Assembly: GCF_000378385.1 (NCBI RefSeq)
Contig: NZ_KB899661.1
Coordinates: 224,816 to 288,815, forward strand
Direction: 5' to 3'
From: Paenibacillus daejeonensis DSM 15491
Lineage (GTDB): Bacteria; Bacillota; Bacilli; Paenibacillales; Paenibacillaceae
Length of the DNA: 64,000 bases
Both the position numbers and the translations under genes were made by a program. How positions within the stretch are numbered: position 1 is the stretch's first letter; the number at the start of each line of letters is the position of its first letter. Shown one piece after another: positions 23,947 through 33,250 of this stretch. A model generated the notes under the pieces. The model was not told where the DNA came from, did no database searches, and saw only the letters and a list, made by a program, of their open reading frames with translations.

Positions 23947-26900
23947 ATGAAGTGGAAAAAGGGGCTTTCAATTATACTAGTAGCCGCTATATTGATAGGC
24001 TCAATAAGCACCTTTTTTATATGGCAGAAGAATGAAGTTAATGCTACAGAAATTAGTAATTCTCATGTTCAAACTGTGCGCGAAGGGATACTTTCTGGCA
24101 CAACTTATTTACCTAATGAAAAATCGGTTAAAAGATATGCGGTCGGCTTTGCTTACATCGATATATGGAGTAATTCTTCGGGAGCATGGACAACCCATAG
24201 ACCGGGGGCATCAGGAGTAAGGATAAGTAATCCATACACTTTTTCTTTTCCTGGGAGGTCAGTTAAGAATGTTTCGGTAAGAACTTTTAATTCTGCCGTC
24301 CCCATTCACGAGTATTATTTTTCTGAATCCAGAAAAAATGAAGATTATAGTTCATTTGAAATGCATTTTGGCACAAATGCAAGCAATCCAATAGTCTCAA
24401 ATGAAGTAGGAAGAGGAACTTCTACTGTTAAATTTGATGTTATTATGACAGGAACTTTAAGAACAGACTCATCTGGGTATCCATACAATTTAAGGACGCA
24501 AGGAGGACATTGTACAAACTGCGCAGAACTTGTGCAAGGCCAACGCTACTACTTCCCCATCCTCTTCGAATTCGAACTAGACGCAAAAATCGAAATTCGG
24601 CATTTTACCACCAGCGGCCAGTCTTTGAACTCTGTGTTTGGGAATTCGGTCAATGAGATGGTGAGGGGCACGCGGTATCCATCTGCTCCACCAACCCATG
24701 ATAATTACAACTACGTAGGTCACAAGAAGACAGACAGCGGTAAAGAAGACGTACTACAAGCGCAGCAGATTACACCAGGACAGGCCCATAGCTTTGTTTT
24801 TAATAATGATATGGAGAGGTACATTATAAATTATTACTATGAGACAGGCCCACCTACAGGTAGGTTTACTGCAACAGAAAAACATATGACCCGAGACGGT
24901 CGAAGCATACCTGAGATGCCTGACCCTCCAGTTAAAACATTAATTGAAGGAAGTCCATACAGTTTCACTCATAAAGTGCATCCAAATTATACATACATCG
25001 GACATAGTAAAACCACAACTGGAGCAACTCCTAACCTTAATGATCTTATTCGTGATCCCGCTAATCCGCCAAGCTTCACATTTAACGGGAATTATAACTA
25101 TCAAGTCCATTTTTACTACGATCTCAAACCACCTATCACTAGCGGTGAAGGCAAAATTCTTGTCCGTCACTTGGTTCGAACACCGCCTAACACCACACGG
25201 ACAATTGCTGAAGAAGAAACCATTCATGTGGCGAAACTGCCTGGCGAGCAAGCTGTCCGTGCGAAGTCCACCCATGGCAGGGTTACAGCGGGCCAATTTT
25301 CGTACACGGGATTCCCCACATCGGCGGTTTCAGGAAGAGATAGCTTTACCCTAGCTCTTACTTCAAGCCGTGATACCGGTTATGTTGTCTTCTTCTACGA
25401 TAAAGAGCAGACCGGTCCGCCTGGGCTTTCCGTGGACTTTGATATTGAAAAACCAACGATGTATTTTGGTGATCAAAACACATTTACGCCGAGAATCGCG
25501 GTTACAGGTGCAGGCTGTCGCTACAACGACCATACATTCACATTTACTCAGGGGACCATTACCTCGTTCCCACAGCGTTCGAATGGCATGGCACAGCACG
25601 CTATTCTCGTTCCGCCGTACGATGGTATGGGATTAGGCACCATCATGGCGCATCTTACCGTCACGACCTCATGTGGTCTTACCGAAACAGTAAGCAAACC
25701 CGTCCAAGTCATTAGCGATCCAACGAACCGCCCTCCTGTCTTCAACATCGGTTGGTTCAAACAGAACAACCTGCATGGTTGGGAACCGGATGCCCACATG
25801 GTGTTACGGGGAGAACGCGTCAATCTTCGGGTCATCGTTAATCCGCTGCCACCTGAATTTGGGGGCATGCCCTACGATCCGGACGGAGATGAGATCAGCT
25901 ACTTCTGGAACTTTGGCGAGAGCCCAAGTGAATGGATCAAGGGTCTGCCAGGAGATTATGGACTGGATGCTACGCAGATGGGTTTTACGAACCTTCTGAC
26001 AACCGAGGTCGGTACCCACACGATAACGGCCATGGCCGTCGATAGCAGAGGAGCGAGCGCAAGCCGGACAGCGACGATTCAAGTCATTTCCCCCGAACCG
26101 ACGCCGATTATCACGGTGCCTACACGTGTCGTTCAGAATCGCCCGATACCGGAGAATGGCATTAACGGGGATCAAAGTTACGCAGCACCAGGTCGAACGA
26201 TCCGTGATTATCATTGGACCAACAAACGAGATGTGTATCCGAATGTTGGTGTCGAGACCGTTGAACTTGAGGTTACCGATAACCTCGGGGTGCGAAATAT
26301 TCCAGAGATGAAGGATATCAAACACATCAATGTCGTGCCGGATTTGCCGCCTATTGCTCGTCTCGAGTTGCCGGAGCGTGCCTTACGGGAAGGCTTTGAG
26401 ATCACCAATACTTCTGAGAGTCCAGATGGCGATATTATCGTACGCAGCACCATTCGTTACCGGTATGATTCCAACAATGATGGACGGTTTGATGACGAAC
26501 CTGCACATCCCTTTGTCTTAGCCGTCGGTGAATCAAGGACTTTCAAACCCTTAAAAGTCGGCAATTATCGATTCGATATTGAAGTTGAAGAGGACTGGGG
26601 TCTCAAACACAACGACTCTTTCTACTTGGAAGTCGTCAATGAGACACCTGAAGTGGGCTTCTCTCTGAAAGGCGAAAACCCAGAACCGCCTCAATTCGAT
26701 GTGACAAATGAGAACACGCTTCTAATGGTACTCGGGGACAGTTGGGAAGGATCTACGTTATCTACGCCGAATCTGAACCTGTTTAGTGACCTTAATCTGA
26801 CTTTCAATACGTTCAGACAGTCATTTACGGCGAACTATGCCAGAAATCCATACATCTCTCCACCAAGCAATGCAGTGGTGCGTACGGAAAGTGAACGGTT

Positions 26901-29900
26901 GGATGGATATCACGCAATCCGAAAAAATCATAGTGAATATGTAACTGATCCAACCATCATACGGTCCGGCACTTTAGGCGAGAAAAACCTCCCATTTATC
27001 CATGGACGCGTGCCGTACCAAAGAATGTCGGGTACGATTGCTGATTATGGAACGGGGAAATTACGTCCGAGCACTGGCGCATACTGGGTGGACCAACTCC
27101 TTGGGAATGAAGTAACAGCTGATAGTGTTTCTTCATTTTCAAGAATATATCTTGCGCATGATATTAAAGGAGGTTCTTTTGCTTACAAGTGCTTGAACAG
27201 GATAGATAGACAAGAAGAATACACAACTTACTATGCGTACGATTGTGAAATCACTCGTACCGATCAATATGGAGATGTGAGCTGGACCTATACAGCTCCA
27301 AGGCCAACTACTTCAGAACGAGATGAGAACCCCTACTCATTAGCGCTCTTAAAAGATGGATTCAATGGAATTACGGGCGGGAAAATACAGATCAGTAGTG
27401 ATGGGACGAAGATTGGCTTTAGCGAGAGATGGGATGCTAGTAATTGGAGTACTTCTCTTAGATGGTTTGATATTGAAACATTAGAACCTGTGAATTCAAG
27501 TGTCCACCCCTACTACTTTGAGAGAGATACGACATCCGGCTCAAATATGGAAATGAGTTGGAACACCGTGACCCAGACTCTCTTTGAAGATGAGGACGTC
27601 AAAGTAACCTCCCATCGTAGGCAAGAAAACCGAGGATCGTATCCATACTATGACAGATCCATAAAACAACATCTGAGTTTTGTTAATAAACATACGGGCA
27701 CTGAGTCAAGGTACGATATATACACCAATAAATCTCAGTACGAATATAGTTCTGGCACATCATGTAGTGTTTCTGGAGGATACATTGCACAACAAAATGA
27801 TTTCACGGACGTCACCTTTGCAGTATCAAGAGACGGAATTATCTATGTGGTCGAGACGTTTAACAAAATCCACGTCTTGGACAAGCATGGAAACAAAATC
27901 AAGGATGTCCAGACACTTAATAAAACACCAAGATATAATTACACTTGCGATCATGGTAATGTCAATCAAGAAAAATTCACTATATTCCAATTAGGTTTTA
28001 CGGCTGACGGTCATTTCATCTTAAAACTGGCGGAAGAGTACAACAGATCACAAGCATATGGTGGTACAAGCGGCTCCTATACCAACGTCTATACGTACAC
28101 CATTGAACAGGCTATGCCTTTGCGGCCGTATGGCTCCAATGAAATTGGCCAAGTGCTCAAAAAAGATACGACGATTCAGAATGCGGACTATACATTCGAT
28201 GTTCGTCAGAGCCTAGTCAATCCGCTAGCAAATAATCCATCGGGGTTGAATTTCCGGGCACAGAACCATCGCAATATGTACCGCCTGGAAATCTCGGATC
28301 GGGTGATGGCCCTATCCAAGATTGTCAACGGGCAACGGACCCAACTCGGAGTGGCGCCAATTACGCTTAATCGAGATGAGTTCACGACCGTCAAGGTCTC
28401 CACCCGAGGGGACAGAATCAGGGTACGGTACAAGGGATTCCCACTATTTGAAGTAACCGATAGCACCTTCGAGGAAGGCACATACGGCTTCTTCATGAAC
28501 GCCTATGGCTCCAACTTCCGAAACCTGGTCATTGGGGTCCCGATTGAGGCCAACAACGAACTGGATAATATCGGGCTTGCCGGGGAGAAGCTGAACTACA
28601 CGGTCACGTTCGAGGATGTGGAGAAGGATAGCCGGATTGAGGCGGATGACCAATGGACGTATGTGCATACGGATCCCAACAAGTTTTTGAATAGTGGAGA
28701 TGGGTTGTCCGGTCTGTCCAGTCATCATGAGAAGACCTACGCCACGCCGCGCGAGAGTCTGGATAAGGTCGGCGTCTACTCCATCTCTTATTCAGCCAAA
28801 GATGATCCAACGCCGGAAGGGTACAAGCATCCGGATCCAACCTTTGCATCCTACATTCAGCGGGCGGACGAATACACGCAATATGTCACCATTCACCGCC
28901 GTCCGATCGCTCGGTTTACTGTGAGGCAGTCGGCGGATTATCTGGTGACTTATACGGATACGAGCTATGATCCTGACCGCTATCTGCTGAATGGGACCTG
29001 CTCCCGTGAAGATACAGGTATCAACTACTGTCAAACGCGAGGCATTACAAGCTACACCTATGAGTATATCGACCCGAAAGGGGAAAAATTCGATGGGCAG
29101 CTCCGTCGCCCAAGCTATGCAGGCCTGTATACGCTGCGCCTGAGCGTTCGGGACGAGTATGGCGCATGGTCGGACTGGTACGAGCAGGAGCTTTTCCTGG
29201 ATGCTGACCCCCCGAACACACCGCCGGTTCCAGGCTTTACGCAGACCCATACAAACACCTTCCGCGGGGTAGAGATTACCTTCAACTCTACTGCCCATGA
29301 TGCGGAAGATGGAGCGCGCGAGAATCTGAAGCACTGGTACTATATCCAGAGCGATCAGCCTGGAGCTACAGAGGCTCTGGCCAGTACCTCTCGAACCAGT
29401 TGGACAAAAAGCTTCAACTCCCTGGGCCGGTTCTACATCCGGCAAGTGGTTGAAGATTCAGGCGGTCTGAGAGCGACGATTCAGCACACCGTCAACATCG
29501 TGAATGCTCCGCCAACGACGAATGTGACGAACCCGTCGAGTACCAATCAGAACAACCCGACCGTGCTGACGGAGTTGCGACCGAACTTTACCTGGAATTA
29601 TCACGATGTGGATGGCGATCCGCAGACAAGATACCAGCTGCGCATCTATAGGTATGGCGGCGTGTCACAGCATGTCTCGGCTGAGGTGATCAGCAGCAAT
29701 AAGCACTATGTGCCGACCGTCGATTTGCCTGAAGTGGTAAACATGTATGTAGAGGTCCGCGCCCACGATGGCCAGGTATGGGGAGAATGGAGCGCGCCGA
29801 AGTTCTTCCGCATTGTTACGAACCGGCCACCGGTGGCCGAGTTTGACTGGCAGCCCAAGCCGGTATATGAAGGCGACCGCTTGCGGTTGATTGATCAATC

Positions 29901-30501
29901 GTCGGATCCCGATGGCGACCGGCTCACGCACCGATGGCAGATCCGGCGTCCGAACGGCACGCTGTTCACGTCGACCCTTGCCTCTCCAGAAATGGCCAGC
30001 GTAGCGCCGGGAGCTTACACAGCGACCCTGACCGTGTCGGATGGCACGGAGTCGGCAACGGTGACCAAGACCATCACGGTCCTGCCGCTCACAATTACGG
30101 GCGAGGTGCATCACACATCGCTCTGGCTGGACAAGCACAAAGAAGCCGGTCATGAAACGACGACAGCGCCCAAAGATTTCTATGCCGGAGAGATCTTCGT
30201 CCTCCAGGCCGTAACCTCCCCTGCCCCTGTGCAGAGCGTCACGGCGGTGTTGGATACACAAGGCTTGAACAATCGCCGGCTGCTCACTTCAACCAACTTG
30301 ACTCGAATCGGTACGACCCAGCGCTACACCGCCGAGCTGCATGACGAACGCTGGAGCTCGCTCACAGAGGGACTGCCCAAGGGGCTTCAGCGTATTCGGT
30401 TCACAGTGCAGTATACGAACGGTGTCGTCAAAACGACCGAGGTGCCGGTGCGCATCTTGGGAAGTGTTCTCGACAGTGTTGGTGTTCATCGCAAACACTG
30501 A
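23947..30501 (+). CDS. Giant secreted MucBP/PKD multidomain protein
   Basis: About 2184 residues. Seen in order: N-terminal membrane or signal segment (LSIILVAAILIGSISTFFIW); three MucBP-like modules at about 24570-25410 (YxYVGHxKT and VxFYYD endings); several Ig/PKD-like modules with DPDGDxxSYxWNFG phrases (about 25420-26640); a region with propeller-like strands (SSDGTKIGFSERW, AVSRDGIIYVVE; about 27100-28130); a concanavalin-like domain similar to 3-keto-disaccharide hydrolase modules (about 28180-28540); more PKD/FnIII modules, the clearest VAEFDWQPKPVYEGDRL...SSDPDGDRLTHRW (29830-30090); and an unassigned C terminus. There is no LPXTG or C-terminal helix. The ATG at 23947 is chosen for its GGAGGT; 23932 is an alternative. 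Probably a surface adhesin or glycan-binding protein; this is inference. Confidence 0.85.
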   Translation: MKWKKGLSIILVAAILIGSISTFFIWQKNEVNATEISNSHVQTVREGILSGTTYLPNEKSVKRYAVGFAYIDIWSNSSGAWTTHRPGASGVRISNPYTFSFPGRSVKNVSVRTFNSAVPIHEYYFSESRKNEDYSSFEMHFGTNASNPIVSNEVGRGTSTVKFDVIMTGTLRTDSSGYPYNLRTQGGHCTNCAELVQGQRYYFPILFEFELDAKIEIRHFTTSGQSLNSVFGNSVNEMVRGTRYPSAPPTHDNYNYVGHKKTDSGKEDVLQAQQITPGQAHSFVFNNDMERYIINYYYETGPPTGRFTATEKHMTRDGRSIPEMPDPPVKTLIEGSPYSFTHKVHPNYTYIGHSKTTTGATPNLNDLIRDPANPPSFTFNGNYNYQVHFYYDLKPPITSGEGKILVRHLVRTPPNTTRTIAEEETIHVAKLPGEQAVRAKSTHGRVTAGQFSYTGFPTSAVSGRDSFTLALTSSRDTGYVVFFYDKEQTGPPGLSVDFDIEKPTMYFGDQNTFTPRIAVTGAGCRYNDHTFTFTQGTITSFPQRSNGMAQHAILVPPYDGMGLGTIMAHLTVTTSCGLTETVSKPVQVISDPTNRPPVFNIGWFKQNNLHGWEPDAHMVLRGERVNLRVIVNPLPPEFGGMPYDPDGDEISYFWNFGESPSEWIKGLPGDYGLDATQMGFTNLLTTEVGTHTITAMAVDSRGASASRTATIQVISPEPTPIITVPTRVVQNRPIPENGINGDQSYAAPGRTIRDYHWTNKRDVYPNVGVETVELEVTDNLGVRNIPEMKDIKHINVVPDLPPIARLELPERALREGFEITNTSESPDGDIIVRSTIRYRYDSNNDGRFDDEPAHPFVLAVGESRTFKPLKVGNYRFDIEVEEDWGLKHNDSFYLEVVNETPEVGFSLKGENPEPPQFDVTNENTLLMVLGDSWEGSTLSTPNLNLFSDLNLTFNTFRQSFTANYARNPYISPPSNAVVRTESERLDGYHAIRKNHSEYVTDPTIIRSGTLGEKNLPFIHGRVPYQRMSGTIADYGTGKLRPSTGAYWVDQLLGNEVTADSVSSFSRIYLAHDIKGGSFAYKCLNRIDRQEEYTTYYAYDCEITRTDQYGDVSWTYTAPRPTTSERDENPYSLALLKDGFNGITGGKIQISSDGTKIGFSERWDASNWSTSLRWFDIETLEPVNSSVHPYYFERDTTSGSNMEMSWNTVTQTLFEDEDVKVTSHRRQENRGSYPYYDRSIKQHLSFVNKHTGTESRYDIYTNKSQYEYSSGTSCSVSGGYIAQQNDFTDVTFAVSRDGIIYVVETFNKIHVLDKHGNKIKDVQTLNKTPRYNYTCDHGNVNQEKFTIFQLGFTADGHFILKLAEEYNRSQAYGGTSGSYTNVYTYTIEQAMPLRPYGSNEIGQVLKKDTTIQNADYTFDVRQSLVNPLANNPSGLNFRAQNHRNMYRLEISDRVMALSKIVNGQRTQLGVAPITLNRDEFTTVKVSTRGDRIRVRYKGFPLFEVTDSTFEEGTYGFFMNAYGSNFRNLVIGVPIEANNELDNIGLAGEKLNYTVTFEDVEKDSRIEADDQWTYVHTDPNKFLNSGDGLSGLSSHHEKTYATPRESLDKVGVYSISYSAKDDPTPEGYKHPDPTFASYIQRADEYTQYVTIHRRPIARFTVRQSADYLVTYTDTSYDPDRYLLNGTCSREDTGINYCQTRGITSYTYEYIDPKGEKFDGQLRRPSYAGLYTLRLSVRDEYGAWSDWYEQELFLDADPPNTPPVPGFTQTHTNTFRGVEITFNSTAHDAEDGARENLKHWYYIQSDQPGATEALASTSRTSWTKSFNSLGRFYIRQVVEDSGGLRATIQHTVNIVNAPPTTNVTNPSSTNQNNPTVLTELRPNFTWNYHDVDGDPQTRYQLRIYRYGGVSQHVSAEVISSNKHYVPTVDLPEVVNMYVEVRAHDGQVWGEWSAPKFFRIVTNRPPVAEFDWQPKPVYEGDRLRLIDQSSDPDGDRLTHRWQIRRPNGTLFTSTLASPEMASVAPGAYTATLTVSDGTESATVTKTITVLPLTITGEVHHTSLWLDKHKEAGHETTTAPKDFYAGEIFVLQAVTSPAPVQSVTAVLDTQGLNNRRLLTSTNLTRIGTTQRYTAELHDERWSSLTEGLPKGLQRIRFTVQYTNGVVKTTEVPVRILGSVLDSVGVHRKH

Positions 30502-30540
30502 TTACACGCAAAAAATATAACTCAAAAAGATAGTCCTTCT

Positions 30541-30565
30541 ACCCGGCCCCTAGTGCCGGGTTTTT
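30541..30565 (+). terminator. Terminator of giant gene
   Basis: ACCCGGC, loop CCCTAGT, GCCGGGT, then TTTT. Lies 40 bp past the stop. Confidence 0.85.
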
Positions 30566-30581
30566 CCCTTGGACTCTTTTC

Positions 30582-30611
30582 TTGACGAACAACTAATCAT
30601 CCCCCTATAAT
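30582..30611 (+). promoter_or_regulatory. Promoter of ROK operon
   Basis: TTGACG (30582-30587) and TATAAT (30606-30611), 18 bp spacer. It implies a leader of about 260 nt before the ROK regulator's ATG at 30880. Confidence 0.65.
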
Positions 30612-30635
30612 TAGTTAGGAAGGTTTACTAACTTA
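30611..30635. promoter_or_regulatory. Candidate ROK repressor operator
   Basis: TTAGTTAG (30611-30618) and CTAACTTA (30628-30635) form an inverted repeat with one mismatch, covering the end of the -10 and the start site. The arms resemble XylR-type ROK operators (TTAGTTT...AAACTAA), and the regulator encoded next is a ROK repressor, so autoregulation is likely. Confidence 0.6.
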
Positions 30636-30723
30636 TTATCTTGCTAAATTAAATAAATATCGGTTGAAGAGTGCCGGAAAGGCACGGAATCGAATCTGGT
30701 CAACACTTTCTGGAAGAAAGCGA

Positions 30724-30792
30724 CTTCGGAAGCATAAGCTGCGAAGCGTTCGCCTGAAAGCTTTTCGCAGAAAAGCTGGCTTCGGAAGCATA
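30724..30792. repeat. CTTCGGAAGCAT palindromic repeat, two copies
   Basis: CTTCGGAAGCATA at 30724 and 30780, with a neighbouring palindrome AGCTTTTC...GAAAAGCT (30759-30776). The same composite (YTTTYCG-AG-AAAA followed by CTTCGGAAGCAT) recurs at 44378-44441. It lies in the long leader of the ROK operon; no gene is visible in the 378-bp gap 30502-30879. Confidence 0.6.
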
Positions 30793-30879
30793 TGCTGTCC
30801 AGGACAACAGCGATCGGAAGATCGATCCGTGACTGTAGGCTTCTATTTCAACTTTTATTCTCATGAAAGGAGGCCTCCC

Positions 30880-32052
30880 ATGAAGGAATCCAACGGCAAT
30901 CCGCAGCTGATCCGCAGCATTAACGAACGGCGCATCCTGGAGCTCACCAGCACGCACACTTCGCTCTCGCGGGCGGAGATCAGCCGGCTCACCGGACTGA
31001 GCAAGCCCACCGTGTCCGCAGCCGTCAAAAATCTGCTGGAGCTCGGTTTAGTCGAAGAGATTGGCCAGGGCGAGGCCGGACCGGGCCGCAAGCCAACGCT
31101 GGTGCAATTCTCAGCCTCCTATCGCCACATACTGGGCATTCAGTTAGGAGCTGACCGCATCCGTGTTGTGCTTACCGACCTGCAGGCTCAGCCGCTTGTC
31201 TCCGGCGAGCTGAGCATGAGGCATAATGCCGACAACCCTGAAGAGCTGCTCCAGGCGATCCGCAGCCAAGCGGAACACCTCCTGGCAGAGGCGGGAATCG
31301 ACTGGGAGCATGTCGGGTACGCCGCGTTCGCCATTCCTGGCGTGGTCAGTGCGACCGGCGATGTTACCATGCTCGCTCCTCACCTCCAGGGGTGCGAATC
31401 CGGGCTTAGCCAAGCCTCTCTCGCGGCGCGTTTCCCTTGCCCGGTCCTGACGGACAATGATGTCAATTTGGCGGCTCTGGCGGAATTCGCAGCTAACAAC
31501 CAAGGCTCAGAGGAGGTTTTTGCCTTTCTATTCTTGGACAGCGGGGTCGGCGCGGGAATTATGATTGGCGGTCGCTTGCTCCGTGGGTTGGGCGGCGCGG
31601 CCGGGGAACTCGGTGATATGCGATTAGCGGACGGCAGCCGACTGGAAGAGAAGCTGTCCGAGCAGGCGCTGCTGGACCGTGCACGAGCAACTCTGGCATC
31701 TTCCAGCGAGCCCTCTCTGTTGGGACAAGCAGACAGCCTGTCGCTAACTACGCTGTTCGACGCGGCGAGAGCCGGGGACGGAACGGCTTGTCAGGCGCTG
31801 GACGGCTACGTGGAAGAGCTAACCGCAGCGGTGCATAATCTGACCGCTCTCCTCGCTCCAGAGCGCATTGTGCTGGGCGGCCGAGTCGGCGAGGATCCGC
31901 TGCTCCTGCATGCACTGGGTGCCATGCTGTTCAATCTGCGCAGCGCACCTCCGCAGATGGTAAGCGCCACCCTGGGGAGCGAGTCCGTGCTGACTGGTGC
32001 GGTACAGACTGCGATAGCTGCCACCATGACGCAGATTCAAGAGTCGTTATGA
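30880..32052 (+). CDS. ROK-family transcriptional repressor
   Basis: A 390-residue repressor of the NagC/XylR type. Seen: N-terminal winged helix (about residues 15-65; SLSRAEISRLTGLSKPTVSAAVKNLLELGLVEE), then a ROK sugar-binding domain with LTDNDVNLAALAEF and GVGAGIMIGGRLLRGLGGAAGELGDM. The usual CxCGxxGC zinc motif is absent. The ATG at 30880 has AAAGGAGG upstream; the frame is open back to 30664 without support. It probably represses its own operon through the site at 30611-30635, released by a sugar. Confidence 0.9.
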   Translation: MKESNGNPQLIRSINERRILELTSTHTSLSRAEISRLTGLSKPTVSAAVKNLLELGLVEEIGQGEAGPGRKPTLVQFSASYRHILGIQLGADRIRVVLTDLQAQPLVSGELSMRHNADNPEELLQAIRSQAEHLLAEAGIDWEHVGYAAFAIPGVVSATGDVTMLAPHLQGCESGLSQASLAARFPCPVLTDNDVNLAALAEFAANNQGSEEVFAFLFLDSGVGAGIMIGGRLLRGLGGAAGELGDMRLADGSRLEEKLSEQALLDRARATLASSSEPSLLGQADSLSLTTLFDAARAGDGTACQALDGYVEELTAAVHNLTALLAPERIVLGGRVGEDPLLLHALGAMLFNLRSAPPQMVSATLGSESVLTGAVQTAIAATMTQIQESL

Positions 32053-32100
32053 CTGCCCACACCTGACCACACAACAACCTGACTGATTGGAGGTACATTC

Positions 32101-33111
32101 ATGCTGCATGCCCCGCTATACGCCGGCGTAGACATCGGCGGAACCAAGACATTAATGATGCTCGCCGGTGCGGACGGCGTCATCCTCTCGGAGTGGAGGA
32201 CCACATCGGACGTGGAGACCGAACCGGAGACATTCTTTGCGGCGATTCTGGGCTCGCTAAGAGCCGAAGCCTCTCGATTGGGCCACGACCCGAACGCGAT
32301 TCAAGGGATCGGCTTCGGATTCCCGGGGGTCATCGGTCCCCAAGGGATCTTAACGCATGCCCCCGCCTTCCCTTGGCGGGAAGCAGCGGTAGCTGAGATC
32401 CTGCGCAAGCAATTCGACGGAGCCATCTACCTGGATAACGATGTGAATGCTGCAGCGCTCGGTGAGCAGTGGCAAGGCGCCGCCCGTGGCATTCAGGATT
32501 TTCTGATGGTGACGGTAGGCACGGGCATCGGCGGTGCACTGTTTCTGGACGGACGGATCTATCGTGGCGCAGGCGCCGCAGCCGGGGAGCTCGGATACAG
32601 CGTCCTGGCCGCCCCCGTGACACAGCCAGCCCATTCAGCCAGCCCAGCAAGCAGCGCGCCTGGAGCGCCAGCCGACGGCAACGCCTTCGGCCAGTTTGAG
32701 GACATGGCCTCGGGCAGCGGGATTGGCCGACTTGCCCGTGAGTATCTTGCCCAGCTCCCGAATCAAGGCCGGACGTCCCGGATAGCTCAGCTGGCCGGGA
32801 ACGACCCCGCCGCGGTGGATGCGCGTCATGTGCTGACTGCTGCCGGGCAGGACGATCCCGAAGCCCTGCAGGTGCTGCAGCAGCCGCTGGACTACATGGC
32901 CATCGGTGTAGCCAACGCCGTTTCACTGCTTAATCCGGCCATGGTCGTCATTGGCGGCGGTGTCGCCGACTCGGGAGAATGGTACGTTACGCAGATTCGC
33001 GAACGGGTGAAGAAACTGACGCCCATCGAAACCAAGATCGCCCGTGCGACCCTCGGCAACCGGGCAGGTGCGATGGGCGCATTGGCCGGTGTGCTTCCCC
33101 GGCCAGAATAG
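32101..33111 (+). CDS. ROK-family sugar kinase
   Basis: A 336-residue ATP-dependent hexose kinase-like protein. Seen: phosphate-1 loop GVDIGGTKTLMML, catalytic Asp in YLDNDVNAAALGEQW, phosphate-2 VTVGTGIGGALFLDGRIYRGAGAAAGELGY and adenosine loop VVIGGGVADSGEW. The zinc motif CxCGxxGC that normally follows is replaced by an Ala/Ser/Pro-rich stretch (about residues 175-198). GGAGG precedes the ATG, 48 bp after the repressor. Sugar specificity unknown. Confidence 0.88.
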   Translation: MLHAPLYAGVDIGGTKTLMMLAGADGVILSEWRTTSDVETEPETFFAAILGSLRAEASRLGHDPNAIQGIGFGFPGVIGPQGILTHAPAFPWREAAVAEILRKQFDGAIYLDNDVNAAALGEQWQGAARGIQDFLMVTVGTGIGGALFLDGRIYRGAGAAAGELGYSVLAAPVTQPAHSASPASSAPGAPADGNAFGQFEDMASGSGIGRLAREYLAQLPNQGRTSRIAQLAGNDPAAVDARHVLTAAGQDDPEALQVLQQPLDYMAIGVANAVSLLNPAMVVIGGGVADSGEWYVTQIRERVKKLTPIETKIARATLGNRAGAMGALAGVLPRPE

Positions 33112-33250
33112 ACAAACAGAACTGAACGAATTACGAATGCTCTACTGTTCTCCGACCTCTCCAACTGGCACCTTCATCGAATGGATGCCCGTTTAAACGA
33201 GGCGAAGCGCACGTGCCTCACGAATTCAATTTAGAATGGAGCTGCTGAAG

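Noticed and set aside
30400-30501. Cell-wall sorting signal (LPXTG) in the giant protein
   Set aside because: No LPXTG-like motif or C-terminal hydrophobic segment; the chain ends VLDSVGVHRKH.
30664-30879. Extended N terminus of the ROK repressor
   Set aside because: It covers the palindromic leader repeats and is very basic; the AAAGGAGG before 30880 and the usual family start support the later ATG.
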